From Tubulinosema ratisbonensis (taxonomy: Eukaryota > Microsporidia > Tubulinosematidae), in contig RCSS01000137.1 in the NCBI GenBank assembly GCA_004000155.1, forward strand, positions 1-17,566: a stretch of DNA of 17,566 nt. Direction: 5' to 3'. Positions 1-8,891 of the stretch are shown piece by piece. Below the pieces are notes generated by a model that saw nothing but the letters and a program-made list of their open reading frames with translations, ran no database searches and had not been told where the DNA came from. The translations under genes and the position numbers were made by a program. Numbering within the stretch: the first letter of the stretch is position 1; every line of letters begins with the position of its first letter.

Positions 1-370
1 ATATTATATGTTTTATTATAAAAAATAGTCGTTTAAAATATTTTTTATGAGGTATTACACTTAGCTTGCATGAGTAAAAAACATTCTAATTGTATGTACT
101 ATTTTTTTCTTTTAATCATAAATTTTTATTATGTTTATCTTAAGTAACTAAGATCTCATGAAGTTTAAAACATAACTAAAAATTATTGACAACCTAAGTT
201 TACCTTACCTTTTTAGTTAAAAGAAAAGTAAATACCATTGCATTAAATATTTCTATCAATGCAAAAATACAACATTCCTTTATTGGCATAAAAAAGCAAA
301 AAAAAATAATTAAATCTTAAATAAAATAAACTAAAATGCATAAACTTAAAAAAACTACTCTCACACCATT
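1..370. other. AT-rich flank without a visible gene
   Basis: I see no coding-like frame, RNA gene or strong repeat here. It is the downstream side of the minus-strand zinc-finger gene. The purine-rich minus-strand tail described separately stops at 371. Confidence 0.6.
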
Positions 371-472
371 TTACTTATAACTTATTTCCCAAATCTCTTC
401 CAACATTCTTAAACACTCATCCTTCATCTCTCCAAAACTTCTTCTCTTCTCTCCTTCCATCCCTATTTTTCT
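371..472 (-). other. Out-of-phase coding-like tail of the zinc-finger gene
   Basis: Skipping one T at the CATTTTTAG end of the zinc-finger frame opens a 33-codon frame ending in TAA at 371-373. It begins RKIGMEGEKRRSFG and ends MLEEIWEISYK. The DNA is purine-rich on the minus strand and clearly higher in GC than its surroundings, as the intact genes are. The run of five T at the joint is a typical place for an indel or a read error. Alternatives: a separate 29-codon peptide starting at ATG 460, or a programmed +1 shift. I infer a shifted C-terminus; the sequence as given stops at TAG 471. Confidence 0.5.
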
Positions 473-896
473 AAAAATGTTTCAATAAATGTTTATCAAA
501 TGCTCTTTTACTTTTATAAACACTTTTACATTTATCACATTCATAAATTTTACTTCCTTTTGAATGTAAAATCAAATGATTTTCTAACATTTTAAATCTT
601 TTATATTTTTTTAGACAAAATTTACATTCATAAAGAATGTTGCATGAATTAACATGTCTTTTTAGTTTGTCTTTNGTGATAAATTTTTTTGTACATTTTG
701 AACAAATTAGAAATTCATTTGAATGAGATTTTTTATGAACGGTTAAGTGTGAGTTTTTTGTGTATGATTTTGAGCATTGGTCACATTTGAATGGTCTATT
801 GTTTGTGTGACTGTTTAGGTGTATTTTTAGATATGATGGTTTTGTGTAGGATTTTTGACAGTTTGGGAAGGAACATTTGTGTTTTTTATCTGACAT
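471..896 (-). CDS. Small C2H2 zinc-finger protein (five fingers)
   Basis: Predicted 141-residue nucleic-acid-binding protein made almost entirely of zinc fingers. Counting from the ATG at 896 there are five units. The first is C-x4-C-x12-H-x3-H; units 2, 4 and 5 are C-x2-C-x12-H-x3-H; the third ends in Cys instead of His (C2HC). The linker between fingers 1 and 2 (TNNRPFK) resembles the usual TGEKPF-type linker. The frame is open to a TTG at 908, but ATG at 896 (MSDKKHKC) is the sensible start. Base 675 is an N, leaving one residue in finger 3 unknown. TFIIIA-type proteins have more fingers, so a short TFIIIA-like or other transcription factor is only a family guess. The gene is divergent from the nuclease gene at 1261. 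The TAG stop is directly followed by a coding-like frame in another phase, so the true C-terminus may be longer. Confidence 0.85.
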   Translation of the reverse strand: MSDKKHKCSFPNCQKSYTKPSYLKIHLNSHTNNRPFKCDQCSKSYTKNSHLTVHKKSHSNEFLICSKCTKKFIXKDKLKRHVNSCNILYECKFCLKKYKRFKMLENHLILHSKGSKIYECDKCKSVYKSKRAFDKHLLKHF

Positions 897-908
897 CTTA
901 AAAAGCAA

Positions 909-1260
909 TTTAAAGTATAATAAAATAATATAAAAAGAGATAAAATAAATTAATATTTTAAGAGAGTAAATAATGAAAAAATAAAAATAAAATTAATAAA
1001 ATAAATAAAAATTAAAACTAAAAAATTACATATTTACTGTAAAAAAGAAATTCAGAATCCAAATTAAAATGATTTTTTTTGTTTCCTAGGGATGGGAAAT
1101 CCATACGAAGATCTTTTGCTATACCTTTATATAAGAATATTTATACTTAGTCGACGGAAACATACGGTAAAATATAAAAATAAATAAAATAAAATAAAAT
1201 AAATTAAATTAAATTAAATTAAATTAAATTAAATTAAATAAATAAAATATTTGTTAATTT
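909..1260. promoter_or_regulatory. Divergent intergenic region of the zinc-finger and nuclease genes
   Basis: These 350 bases must carry both promoters, because the two genes point away from each other. A patch at about 1085-1170 is richer in GC than the rest (CCTAGGGATGGG, GTCGACGG) and could hold promoter elements or an unrecognised small RNA; I could not match it to a known RNA. The pentamer microsatellite lies between this patch and the nuclease start. TTAATTT directly precedes the ATG at 1261, like the AAATTT-type start signal reported for microsporidia. Confidence 0.4.
1186..1240. repeat. AAAAT/AAATT pentanucleotide microsatellite
   Basis: Three AAAAT units at 1186-1200 are followed by seven per-base-perfect AAATT units at 1201-1235 and a partial unit. 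The array ends about 20 bases before the nuclease start codon, so it may lie within or beside the 5' leader. Confidence 0.9.
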
Positions 1261-2721
1261 ATGCAAGTTCTTTCTTTAGGTGCTGGTCAAGAAGTAGGAA
1301 GAAGCTGCATAGTTGTTACCTTAGAAGGAAAGACTATTATGTTTGATTGTGGTATTCACATGGGATACAGTGATGAAAGAAGGTATCCATTCTTTAAACA
1401 CTTAAGTTCTACTGGTAATTTTAATAAACTTATAGATTGTGTGATTATAAGCCATTTCCATTTGGATCATTGTGGTGCTTTACCTTATTTTACTGAAGTG
1501 TTGGGGTATGAAGGACCTATTTACACAACACATCCTACCAAAGCCATTTTACCTTTAATCTTAGAGGATTATAGAAAAATATCATTGGAAAGACACAAAG
1601 ATAAATTACATTTTACCAAATCAGACATAGAAAAATCAGTCAGTAAAATTAAGTCAATTAATTTTGGAGAGAATTTAGAACATGAAAAAGATTTTTTTAT
1701 CAAACCTTATTACGCAGGGCATGTGATTGGAGCAGCCATGTTTTACGTAAAAGTAAAAAATAAATCAGTGGTTTACACAGGAGATTTTAATACAACCTCT
1801 GATAAACATTTAGGATCAGCTTGGATTGATTGTTTAAGACCTGATTTACTTATCACAGAGTCAACTTATGCTGCTAAAATAAGAGAATGTAGAAAAGTAA
1901 AAGAAAGAGAATTTATTAATTCAGTGCAGGAATGCATAGACAGAAAAGGAAAAGTGCTTATTCCAATCAATGCTTTTGGCAGGGCACAAGAATTATTCTT
2001 ACTTTTAGATAATTACTGGGACAGAACAGGTCTTTCAGTGCCAATTTATTCATCCTCAGGTTTAGAAGAAAAAACCACTTCTATTTACAAACTGTTTATT
2101 ACTTACATGAATGAAAATATTAGAGAAATGAAAGAGAATCCTTTTATTTTTAAGAATATTAAACCACTTGAGAAAAGTAAATTATACGACAATGAGCCAA
2201 TGGTTTTATTTGCTTCACCTGGGATGTTAAATGGTGGTGTTAGCCTTAACGTATTTAAGAAATGGTGTAATGATAAAAATAATTTAGTAATCATCCCAGG
2301 TTATTGTTGTAAAAATACTTTAGGAGAAAAAATAGTGAACGGTGCAAAAAGAGTGATTTTAGGCAATGAAAGTTATGAAATAAATTTACAAGTAAAGAAT
2401 TTAGGTTTCTCAGCACACGCAGATGAAAAAGGTATTTTACAAATTGTAGAACAATGCCAGCCAAAGAATGTTATGTTGGTTCATGGTGAAAAAGTAAGAA
2501 TGAGTTTGTTAAAAAAGAAGATTAGTGATACTTTTAAAATACCAGTATTTCTTCCTAAGAATGGTAGTTTAATTAAAATACCTGTTAGTGAATCTGTCTT
2601 TGTAAAAGTAAATGAGGAATGTTTTAATGAAATAAAAAGAAGAAAAGAAATTTTTGGTGTGTTTGATTTTGAAGATGAAAATGAAATTAAGATTTTAAAG
2701 TTTAATGATTTAAATGAATAA
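1261..2721 (+). CDS. INTS11: INTS11/CPSF73-family RNA endonuclease (MBL/beta-CASP)
   Basis: Zinc-dependent RNA-cleaving nuclease of 486 residues. All expected metal and catalytic positions are present: D29 (motif 1), H65/H67/D69/H70 in SHFHLDH (motif 2), H154 (AGHVIGA), D175 (YTGDF), E200 (TEST, motif A), H386 (SAHAD, motif B) and H408 (LVHGE, motif C). The metallo-beta-lactamase fold covers about 1-205 and 380-450, with the beta-CASP insert between. LGAGQEVGRSC, GIHMGYSDERR, EGPIYTTHPTKA, LEDYRKI and SAHAD match INTS11 (RC-68) better than CPSF73. Animal INTS11 is about 600 residues, so the C-terminal partner-binding region is largely missing. In the family this enzyme cuts nascent snRNA and other transcripts in Integrator; whether Integrator exists here is unknown. 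It could serve as a general 3'-end nuclease. The start is the first ATG, preceded by TTAATTT; the stop is TAA. Confidence 0.96.
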   Translation: MQVLSLGAGQEVGRSCIVVTLEGKTIMFDCGIHMGYSDERRYPFFKHLSSTGNFNKLIDCVIISHFHLDHCGALPYFTEVLGYEGPIYTTHPTKAILPLILEDYRKISLERHKDKLHFTKSDIEKSVSKIKSINFGENLEHEKDFFIKPYYAGHVIGAAMFYVKVKNKSVVYTGDFNTTSDKHLGSAWIDCLRPDLLITESTYAAKIRECRKVKEREFINSVQECIDRKGKVLIPINAFGRAQELFLLLDNYWDRTGLSVPIYSSSGLEEKTTSIYKLFITYMNENIREMKENPFIFKNIKPLEKSKLYDNEPMVLFASPGMLNGGVSLNVFKKWCNDKNNLVIIPGYCCKNTLGEKIVNGAKRVILGNESYEINLQVKNLGFSAHADEKGILQIVEQCQPKNVMLVHGEKVRMSLLKKKISDTFKIPVFLPKNGSLIKIPVSESVFVKVNEECFNEIKRRKEIFGVFDFEDENEIKILKFNDLNE

Positions 2722-2739
2722 GAAATATTCTTTAATTGA

Positions 2740-2990
2740 TAATATAAAATAATAAAAATATCAGAAATATTCGTATTAAAATATTAAAAATATTTAAATA
2801 TTAAAATTATTTAAATGTTAAATATAAAAATTATTAAAATATTTAAAATTATTAAAATAAAAATATTAAAAATATTTAAATAATAAAAATATTAAAATAA
2901 TAAAAATATTAAAAAATATTAAAAAATATTAAAAAATATTAAAAAATAAAAATATTAAAAAAAAAATAAAAATAAAAATAAAAATATATG
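2740..2990. repeat. AT-only low-complexity tract with a 10-bp tandem repeat
   Basis: The 3' flank of the nuclease gene is nearly pure A and T, built from AAATATT-like words. At 2901-2947 the decamer AAAAAATATT repeats about four times, followed by AAAAAT repeats to 2985. Several AATAAA words here could serve as polyadenylation signals. No gene is visible. Confidence 0.85.
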
Positions 2991-3124
2991 TTATATTCTA
3001 CGGGATATAACCCAAACACTAAATAATTTAAATCAATAGATTCAAATAATTTCTTATTATCTTTGTTGAATTGTTTATTGAATGGTAATGTTTCATGAGC
3101 TCCTTTTATTTTATTTATATCTCT
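2990..3124 (-). pseudogene. Short coding-like relic, unrecognised
   Basis: A stop-free minus-strand frame with no ATG reads GAHETLPFNKQFNKDNKK and, a little further, SIDLNYLVFGLYPVEYN. It then runs into the AT repeat tract, as if the gene end had been replaced. Further upstream (to about 3240) another phase reads LHSFNLFTKYSFFNFKEI. GC content is slightly raised. In such AT-rich DNA open runs of this length do occur by chance, so this is a weak call and no family is recognised. Confidence 0.25.
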
Positions 3125-3375
3125 TTAAAATTAAAAAAAGAGTACTTAGTGAATAAGTTGAAACTATGCAATGTTTGCTAGAGTATAATAAAAACTATTA
3201 TCATACAGAAAATTTCACAAGAAACGATGTATATTATTAAAAAAATAGTGTTTTAATAACTGACAGTTTTTCTTACTAATCTTAAGCTGCAAAAATTTAG
3301 ATATAGACATATTGCCGTAAATTAATCAGAAAAGTTTGTCTATTATGATGGATATCACAAAAATAAGATTAGAAA

Positions 3376-3510
3376 AGTATGATCACATCTCAAGAGAATT
3401 ATGGCGAAAGAATTTGAGTCAATAAAAAAGAATACCATTGTTATAAAATAATTTGCTTGGAAAAAAAGTTATTAAAATCGAAAAGAAGCGAGTTTTTTAA
3501 TTGCTTTTTT
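3376..3510 (+). pseudogene. Weak coding-like patch, possibly transposase N-terminus
   Basis: The plus frame reads SMITSQENYGERI, a stop, then VNKKEYHCYKIICLEK and LLKSKRSEFFNCFF before further stops. The order aromatic-x-C-x4-C followed by basic residues and S-x-FF loosely recalls the zinc-ribbon region at the start of IS1016/Merlin transposases. No core motif follows within the next few hundred bases, so this may be chance or a fragment. Confidence 0.18.
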
Positions 3511-3650
3511 TGAAATGATTGATTAGCAAAAATTAATTAAATCAAAATCAATTTAAATAAATTTTAATTAATTACAAAATCTAATGTTTTGTAAATACAT
3601 GTTCACACGATTTACAGAAAATGCATTATAAAAATAGAAAATATTATTTT

Positions 3651-3678
3651 ACCCTTCCCCTTCCTTAGGGGTAAGGTT
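3651..3678. repeat. GC-rich imperfect hairpin
   Basis: The arm ACCCTTCCCCT (3651-3661) pairs with AGGGGTAAGGTT (3667-3678) across a five-base loop, with one bulged base and one mismatch. It is the most C/G-dense spot for hundreds of bases. Its role is unknown; it could be a mobile-element end or structured RNA. Confidence 0.55.
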
Positions 3679-3679
3679 T

Positions 3680-4400
3680 AAATTATACTTTTCTAGATAT
3701 AAATGCTTATTTTCTAGTAAAAATCTTATTTAGAGGTTTAATTTATGATTTTCTTTAAATGTTATCAAAACTTTTAGAAAAATGCTATTATATTTTAGTT
3801 ATATTAGATTTTATTATCAAATTTTGAGTTATATTTAGCTATTATATTATTTTTTTAATTATTATTTTTACTTATTAGAACACTATTAAGAATATTTAAT
3901 TTACTTTATTTAATTAGGGTAATTCTTGTTTATTAGCGTCGTATTTTTTATAAAGTTCTCAAAAAAAACTTAAAAAGAATAATTTTAATCTATCAAAATT
4001 TTTTGATATGTTTAGGTTTTATTTTTCACGTTGTTTTAAAAAATTAGGGTGACTAGCTTTTCTTTTTATTTAAATGTATATTTAATGAATTTTTACACTT
4101 TTAGTGACAAATTAAAAAATTAATAACAATTTATTGAAACTTATACGGGGTTAATTGTATTTAAATAAAATTTTTATTATAAAGTGAGTTAAAGCAAAGA
4201 GAATCAAAAATGCTGAGTAGAAATAAAATGTTTAATCATGTGTATAAAAACCCCCTTTCGTTTTTTTCAATGATCAGAATTTTAAAAAAATATTAAAATT
4301 AATAAAATTATAATAAGATATTTAGGAAGGTAAATCAAAATACATTTATAAAATAACTTAGAAATTTACATAATATGCTTAATTATATTTTAAAAAGCAT
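3680..4400. other. No intact gene; weak minus-strand coding-like runs
   Basis: The minus strand near 3920-4060 gives SHPNFLKQREK and ELYKKYDANKQELP, separated by stops, and other short runs appear near 4100-4260. None has raised GC or a recognisable motif, so I do not call genes here. CCCCCTTTCG at about 4251-4260 is a small GC-rich spot of unknown meaning. Confidence 0.4.
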
Positions 4401-4407
4401 CTTTTCT

Positions 4408-4800
4408 CTATTTAAGCCTTTCAATAAACACATTACAATAACTTTCTAAGACATCTAATTTTGTTCCTGCCTTTCTATTATTTTTTCCTTCTCTTAACAT
4501 ATATAAACCTGTTCAATAAATTGCGTGTTCTCGCTCATGATCAAATCTGTTACATCTGGTTAAAATTTATTTTTTAATATAACTTTCTATTTGGATAATT
4601 TATAAGAGTTCTTGTGGTTTCTTTGGATTTGGATCATTTTAAAGTACACAGATTTCATTTTCCCCATTAGAAAATATAATTTGTTTTTATATTTCAAAAT
4701 ATATAATTACCTTTTATAAAGTTACTACATACTTTGTACCTAAAATACTTTAATGCATTTTTAATAATAAATCTTATTTATCTCTCATTACAATGCCAGA
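4408..4800 (-). pseudogene. Decayed protein-coding relic, unrecognised
   Basis: One minus-strand frame carries a strikingly protein-like sequence interrupted by stops. Pieces include SGIVMRDK, SNGENEICVL, NDPNPKKPQELL, RCNRFDHEREHAIY, TGLYMLREGKNNRKAGT and KLDVLESYCNVFIERLK before a TAG at 4408-4410. Over the last 50 codons GC is about 38% at codon position 1, 36% at position 2 and 18% at position 3. That is a real coding signature against a background near 20%. The internal stops are TAA, with one TGA near the 3' end; each could derive from CAA or CGA by a single C-to-T change. The frame continues beyond the TAG with further stops to about 4320. I do not recognise the family. Confidence 0.6.
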
Positions 4801-5160
4801 GGTTAAACTACATGTGAAGGCAAAAGTAAAAAACTCAAAATTCTAGTTTTTGTGCTTAAAAAAATTTTTATATTGATATCCTCAAAAATAAATAGCAAGT
4901 GAAGGCTTTTAGATTATTCAAACTAATTGTGCATTTTATACAAGGAACAACCATAAACAAATAATAGCTTTCAGTAACATTTCTTAAAATATTATTGTTA
5001 AATTTTTCTAAAATAATATCTTTAATGTAATAATTTATAAAAAAAATTTTTAATCAAAATTAGCAGAAAAAATTCTTTAAAATAAATAAAACTCATCTTC
5101 TTTGCAAAAAAATATAACAGTAAAAGACAAAAAATTTTAGCATATATTTTGGTGCTATAG
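4801..5160. other. No clear gene
   Basis: A minus-strand run at about 4810-4915 (SLHLLFIFEDINIKIF, RILSFLLLPSHVV) lies in another phase just upstream of the 4408-4800 relic and may be its frameshifted 5' continuation. I see nothing else supportable. Confidence 0.35.
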
Positions 5161-5541
5161 ATGTTTTCACAAAAAAACTTTATAAAAAGTCCAAAATTAA
5201 TGCGAAGAAATACTTACAGAATACTCAAATCTACATTGCTAGCAAATTACAAAACATTCTGATAACTTATGACTCAAATTTATTACTTAAAATAGACAGT
5301 AATTTTATTTATAAAATAGTATACTTAAAAATTTGTTGACCCAAGTACTAAAGTTCATAATCAATCTATCTAAGTAACCTGATCACAATTATTTAGGTTT
5401 TTATGAAATACGATTATAAAAAAGTAGAAAATTAAATCTTTGATAAAAGAATTCGAATTTAAGAAAAATTTTGATGACCAAAATGAATATAAAATGATTT
5501 CTAAATTATTAAAAAATATACTTAATAAACAGGGTTTATAA
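5161..5541 (+). pseudogene. Weak coding-like relic, unrecognised
   Basis: Starting at ATG 5161, a plus frame reads MFSQKNFIKSPKLMRRNTYR and continues in the same phase to a TAA at 5539-5541, with about nine internal stops. The last part (IKSLIKEFEFKKNFDDQNE, YKMISKLLKNILNKQGL) looks the most protein-like. The number of stops is only slightly below that expected by chance in such AT-rich DNA, so confidence is low. Confidence 0.25.
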
Positions 5542-5758
5542 ATTTTTTAAATAATTTTGAACTCAAAAACACATGAATAAAAAATTCAGCAAGCTCTATT
5601 TGATTAAATTGACTTAAATTCACTTTAATTTAATCAAATCAATATAAACAATAATAAAATAGTAAATAAAAAAATTTTTCATTAAATTTAATTGAGTTAT
5701 GAAATTAAACATTGATTGGTTGACTTAAAGGCAAAGATGATTCCTTTATTTCACTCAT
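5524..5758 (-). pseudogene. Weak ATG-started relic, unrecognised
   Basis: From ATG 5758, preceded by GGAATTT, the frame reads MSEIKESSLPLSQPINV, TAA, then FHNSIKFNEKFFYLLFYYCLY. Two closely spaced stops follow, then VNLSQFNQIELAEFFIHVF and a final TAA near 5524. There are three internal stops in about 78 codons. It may be a decayed small protein, or chance. It lies just downstream of the MULE relic on the same strand and could belong to that element's tail. Confidence 0.25.
5598..5639. repeat. 13-bp perfect inverted repeat
   Basis: ATTTGATTAAATT (5598-5610) and its exact reverse complement (5627-5639) flank a 16-base spacer. It could form a hairpin or be an old mobile-element end. AT-rich inverted repeats also arise by chance. 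Confidence 0.7.
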
Positions 5759-5839
5759 AAATTCCGTATTTAAAAATTGTTTAGTTTATTCTTTATTCTT
5801 GAAATTTTTTTTTGAAATAGTTAACTTATTTTCATTTTT

Positions 5840-7080
5840 TATATGTTTTTAATGGCATCTTTTCATGCATCATCGTTCCATAAAAAACAGGAAAACTATT
5901 TTTTGCACCAGAAAAAGTTAATTTTAAGACATAATGTCATACCCGAGTGCGTTTCGTTCTTAGTAATAATAAAATCAAAAAGTCTTCTGAGCGGAAAATA
6001 AAAAATTCTTTCTTGGATACTACAACCTCTAAATAATTATTAAAAATAGTTGCAAATAACAAGAAAATAAATAAAAAATCACCAGAAGTTCTCATATAGA
6101 TAAGTTTAAAATATCTAAATTTTATTTTACAAACGCAAAACCAACTACTCTTTAATATCTTTCAAATTATGAGTTTATTTTATAAAAATTTTGTAAACCA
6201 GCGCCTTTTACATTTTTGTAATTTGCTTGTCGTAAGTTAAATATACAACCAGTCATTTTAACACCAAGATTTTCAACATAAAAGACTTTTATTGTGGTAA
6301 GCTCAAAATCTGCTATGATAATTATAAGGGATGGTATGTGTATCTGTGTCTTAAAACTTGTTAGTATTTTAGTATATGTATCAATTTTTATTTTAATAAA
6401 TAAAGAAATAATGGGAAACTTAACTATTTTTTTAAAAAACTAATGTATTAAATTACTTAAAAGATCCGAAAGCGACGCTAAAGATGCCGTTTATAGACTA
6501 GTGTGAATTAACCCAAGCACATAAACCATATATTTAGAATAAAATTATATAAAAATGCATACCTTTTTATTGTCAGGGAGTATTAATATAAAAAGCTTTC
6601 TTGACATGTAGAAGTTGGATTTTTAGATAGCTCTAGAGATTAAAATATGTAGGTCTAAGAATTTTTATCTTTTTATTAAATTTACAAGAATCATCCTTTT
6701 GAATTAAAAATTGCGGATAGCTAGAGTTTTTTCTTCTATGGTTCTTTTTTATATTTTTTACAACCCACCTTTATTGATCGATACCAAAATAATTATAGAT
6801 TTTTGTTTTCTTAACTTTAATTTTTCTTAAGGTATTGGTTTAATTAGAATTATTTCTTATTAGAATTAATAATATTAAATCCTAAAAAATTTATTTTAAT
6901 CTCTAATTAATATGTCACGTCCTCGACATATTTTCTCCGTCCAAGCCAAATAATAGAAGTACAACTTTTAGGCATTTTATAAGTTTAGCAATCCTTTAAC
7001 GAATAAATTTTTATTCCATTGGCTTAAATTATGCTCATAATGTTTGACATTCTCTTTAAATAAATATATATTTTTGTTTT
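5840..7080 (-). pseudogene. Decayed Mutator-like (MULE) transposase
   Basis: Pieces of a MULE transposase appear in the right order along the minus strand. A possible N-terminal zinc/FLYWCH-like segment lies at about 7020-6900 (NGIKIYSLKDC, YKMPKSCTSIIWLGRRKYVE). At 6491 NGIFSVAFGSFK stands where families have DGTF; the first catalytic Asp is read as Asn. An 83-codon stop-free run (about 6418-6170) holds PIISLFIK, DTYTKIL, ADFELTT at 6313-6293 with the second catalytic Asp (DFE), then TGCIFNLRQANYKNVKGAGL, matching GC-x-F-H-x-x-Q...GL with His replaced by Asn at 6238. Then RVVGFAFVK resembles the following conserved segment. WNDDA at 5880 may be the WN motif. Several stops and at least two frameshifts show it is dead. 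Terminal inverted repeats were not found. Confidence 0.7.
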
Positions 7081-7505
7081 TTATTAAATTATATAGTAGT
7101 TGCTATGTTTTTTATGAATATAAAAGCAAGCGTTAAATTTTTTAAATACTTAAATAGAATTTTGCCAACTTTAAAATAGCTAGCAGCTGTTTTTTTTTCG
7201 TGCAAAACGAATTTTAAATAGATTTTCCACAATATGCAATATTTTCATAATATAATAAATTATGAATCAAAAAAGTATTTTTAGGCAATATGATCTTTTT
7301 TTCTAAAGACTCACTTTTAGGATTTTTCTAATTTACCCATTTTTCTTTTAGGTATAGAAAAAGTTATTATGGAACTACTAGTTTTTGATTAAAATGTTAT
7401 ATTTAGAACGAGCAAAGTGATCAGCATAAAATGTTATAATATTATAAAAATATTTAAAATAAAAAATACAGTCTGTCTATATCTAATGTCTTACTAGCGA
7501 TTAAA
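7081..7505. other. No clear gene
   Basis: A plus-strand run at 7087-7160 reads VVAMFFMNIKASVKFFKYLN and RILPTLK before a TAG, with LAAVFFSCKTNFK after it. This is weak evidence of an old membrane-type frame. Nothing else is supportable. Confidence 0.35.
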
Positions 7506-7745
7506 ATGTATAGACTACAACCAGTTAATTGTTTTTCATTTATAATATATGAAAATTGTTTTAAAAACTGTAAAAATGCCAATTTCAAAGATTCAAGTTT
7601 ATTATTTATTTTCCTTTAAACTAAAACAGTCTATAATTCAAGTAATTTCTACTGGTTACATGTTTTTTTGTTTTTTTTTGTAAAACTAATTATGGTGTTT
7701 AAGGTAGATTTAACTGTTTTTATGATAACTTTTCACTTTAAATAG
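7506..7745 (+). pseudogene. Weak ATG-started frame with one internal stop
   Basis: From ATG 7506, 37 codons (MYRLQPVNCFSFIIYENC, FKNCKNANFKDSS) end in TAA. Another 41 codons follow in phase (TKTVYNSSNFYWLHVFL...) to TAG at 7743. The second half is hydrophobic. Such pairs of runs are not rare by chance in DNA this AT-rich; no family is recognised. Confidence 0.22.
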
Positions 7746-8890
7746 TAAAACTTTGATATGGTTAATTGCCGGTGTAACATTTTGAATTGATAGTGCTTCT
7801 TATTACTGTAAATATTTCTTGTTTTTAAAACTCTTTAACTCTTAGAGGAAAAATAATTCTAAGAATTATCACATTTTCAACAGCGTTTACAGTTTAATTG
7901 TCTCTGAGTTTTGCAATATTAAAAATATTATTAAACTTCGTTTTCCTAAAAATTTTAAGAATGTAAAAAGATCTCATCTGTCTACATGTATCTGTGCAGA
8001 AAAATATATCTGCTGATATAATAATTGCATTATACTCATATAACACGAGTTATTGTTTATTTTTCAAAATCAAAAAGTAATAAAACGAATATCTGTGTAA
8101 ACCACTACTAAGAGGTGTAATTTTATTCATTGACCATATTTGCACTTATCTCTATCAATTGATGCAAAAGTTACATGCGAATGTATCTTAAAAGTGTCAT
8201 TACTTCCTATACTCTTATTGCGAATTTCATTTTAGTAATTTTAAATTTCCACACAACATTTAAAATGGGATATTTAGTTATAACTCTTATTTCAAAAAGT
8301 TTATAATATTTTAAAATTTTTTTCTTTATCGTTTTATTTTGCCTTAATGTCTAAAACTAAATCAAATACTTTAAGTACTAATTAATATAAGTTAGTCAAA
8401 ATAATAATTCTTTAAGTTTTTTTTAATATTGTTCTGTTTATTTTTGATATAATATTTTTTTTATCATAATACTTTTATTATTAGTTAAATGTTATACAAT
8501 AATATCTTTTTATATTAAATATGTAATAATATTTGACTTCTCAGAAATATAAAAGCAACGTAATAAAAAATCAAGTACCATAGTTTTTACAGGCTTATTT
8601 TGTAACAAAATCAAACTAATCCGTTAATATTTTCTATCGTTGTAATTTTTGTATCGTATATTTGATTAATAAAGGTAAGATTTGAATAGTTAGTGAAAAA
8701 TAACTTCTAAATCGTATGTTATGTGCTTAAGATGTGTTAAAAATTCGTAGATGGCTAATGACCTAAGTTGTATCAAGACAAGATTGATTAAATCGATTTA
8801 TAAAAAAAGCATAATATGAAAATAATATAAATGTTCACTATGATTGTTCTCTTCATTATAACTTAAATATATAAGATTTTGTTTTTAATA
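7746..8890. other. No intact gene
   Basis: AT-rich sequence without raised GC or a convincing frame. A plus-strand run near 8135-8235 (LHLSLSIDAKVTCECILKV) is the only coding-like patch I noticed, and it is too short to call. Confidence 0.45.
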
Positions 8891-8891
8891 A

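Noticed and set aside
897..908. TTG at 908 as start of the zinc-finger gene
   Set aside because: The ATG at 896 gives a standard start only four codons downstream and loses no domain.
2103..2294. Minus-strand open frame of 63 codons inside the nuclease gene
   Set aside because: It lies antisense to the conserved beta-CASP coding sequence and has no protein-like features; it is a shadow frame.
4320..4800. Reassigned stop codons (TAA or TGA read as amino acids)
   Set aside because: The intact genes in the same window use TAA and TAG as ordinary stops and contain no internal ones, so decay is the simpler explanation.
5848..6037. Plus-strand 61-codon frame starting MASFHASSFHKKQENY
   Set aside because: It lies opposite the 3' part of the MULE relic, whose motifs on the minus strand explain the composition better.
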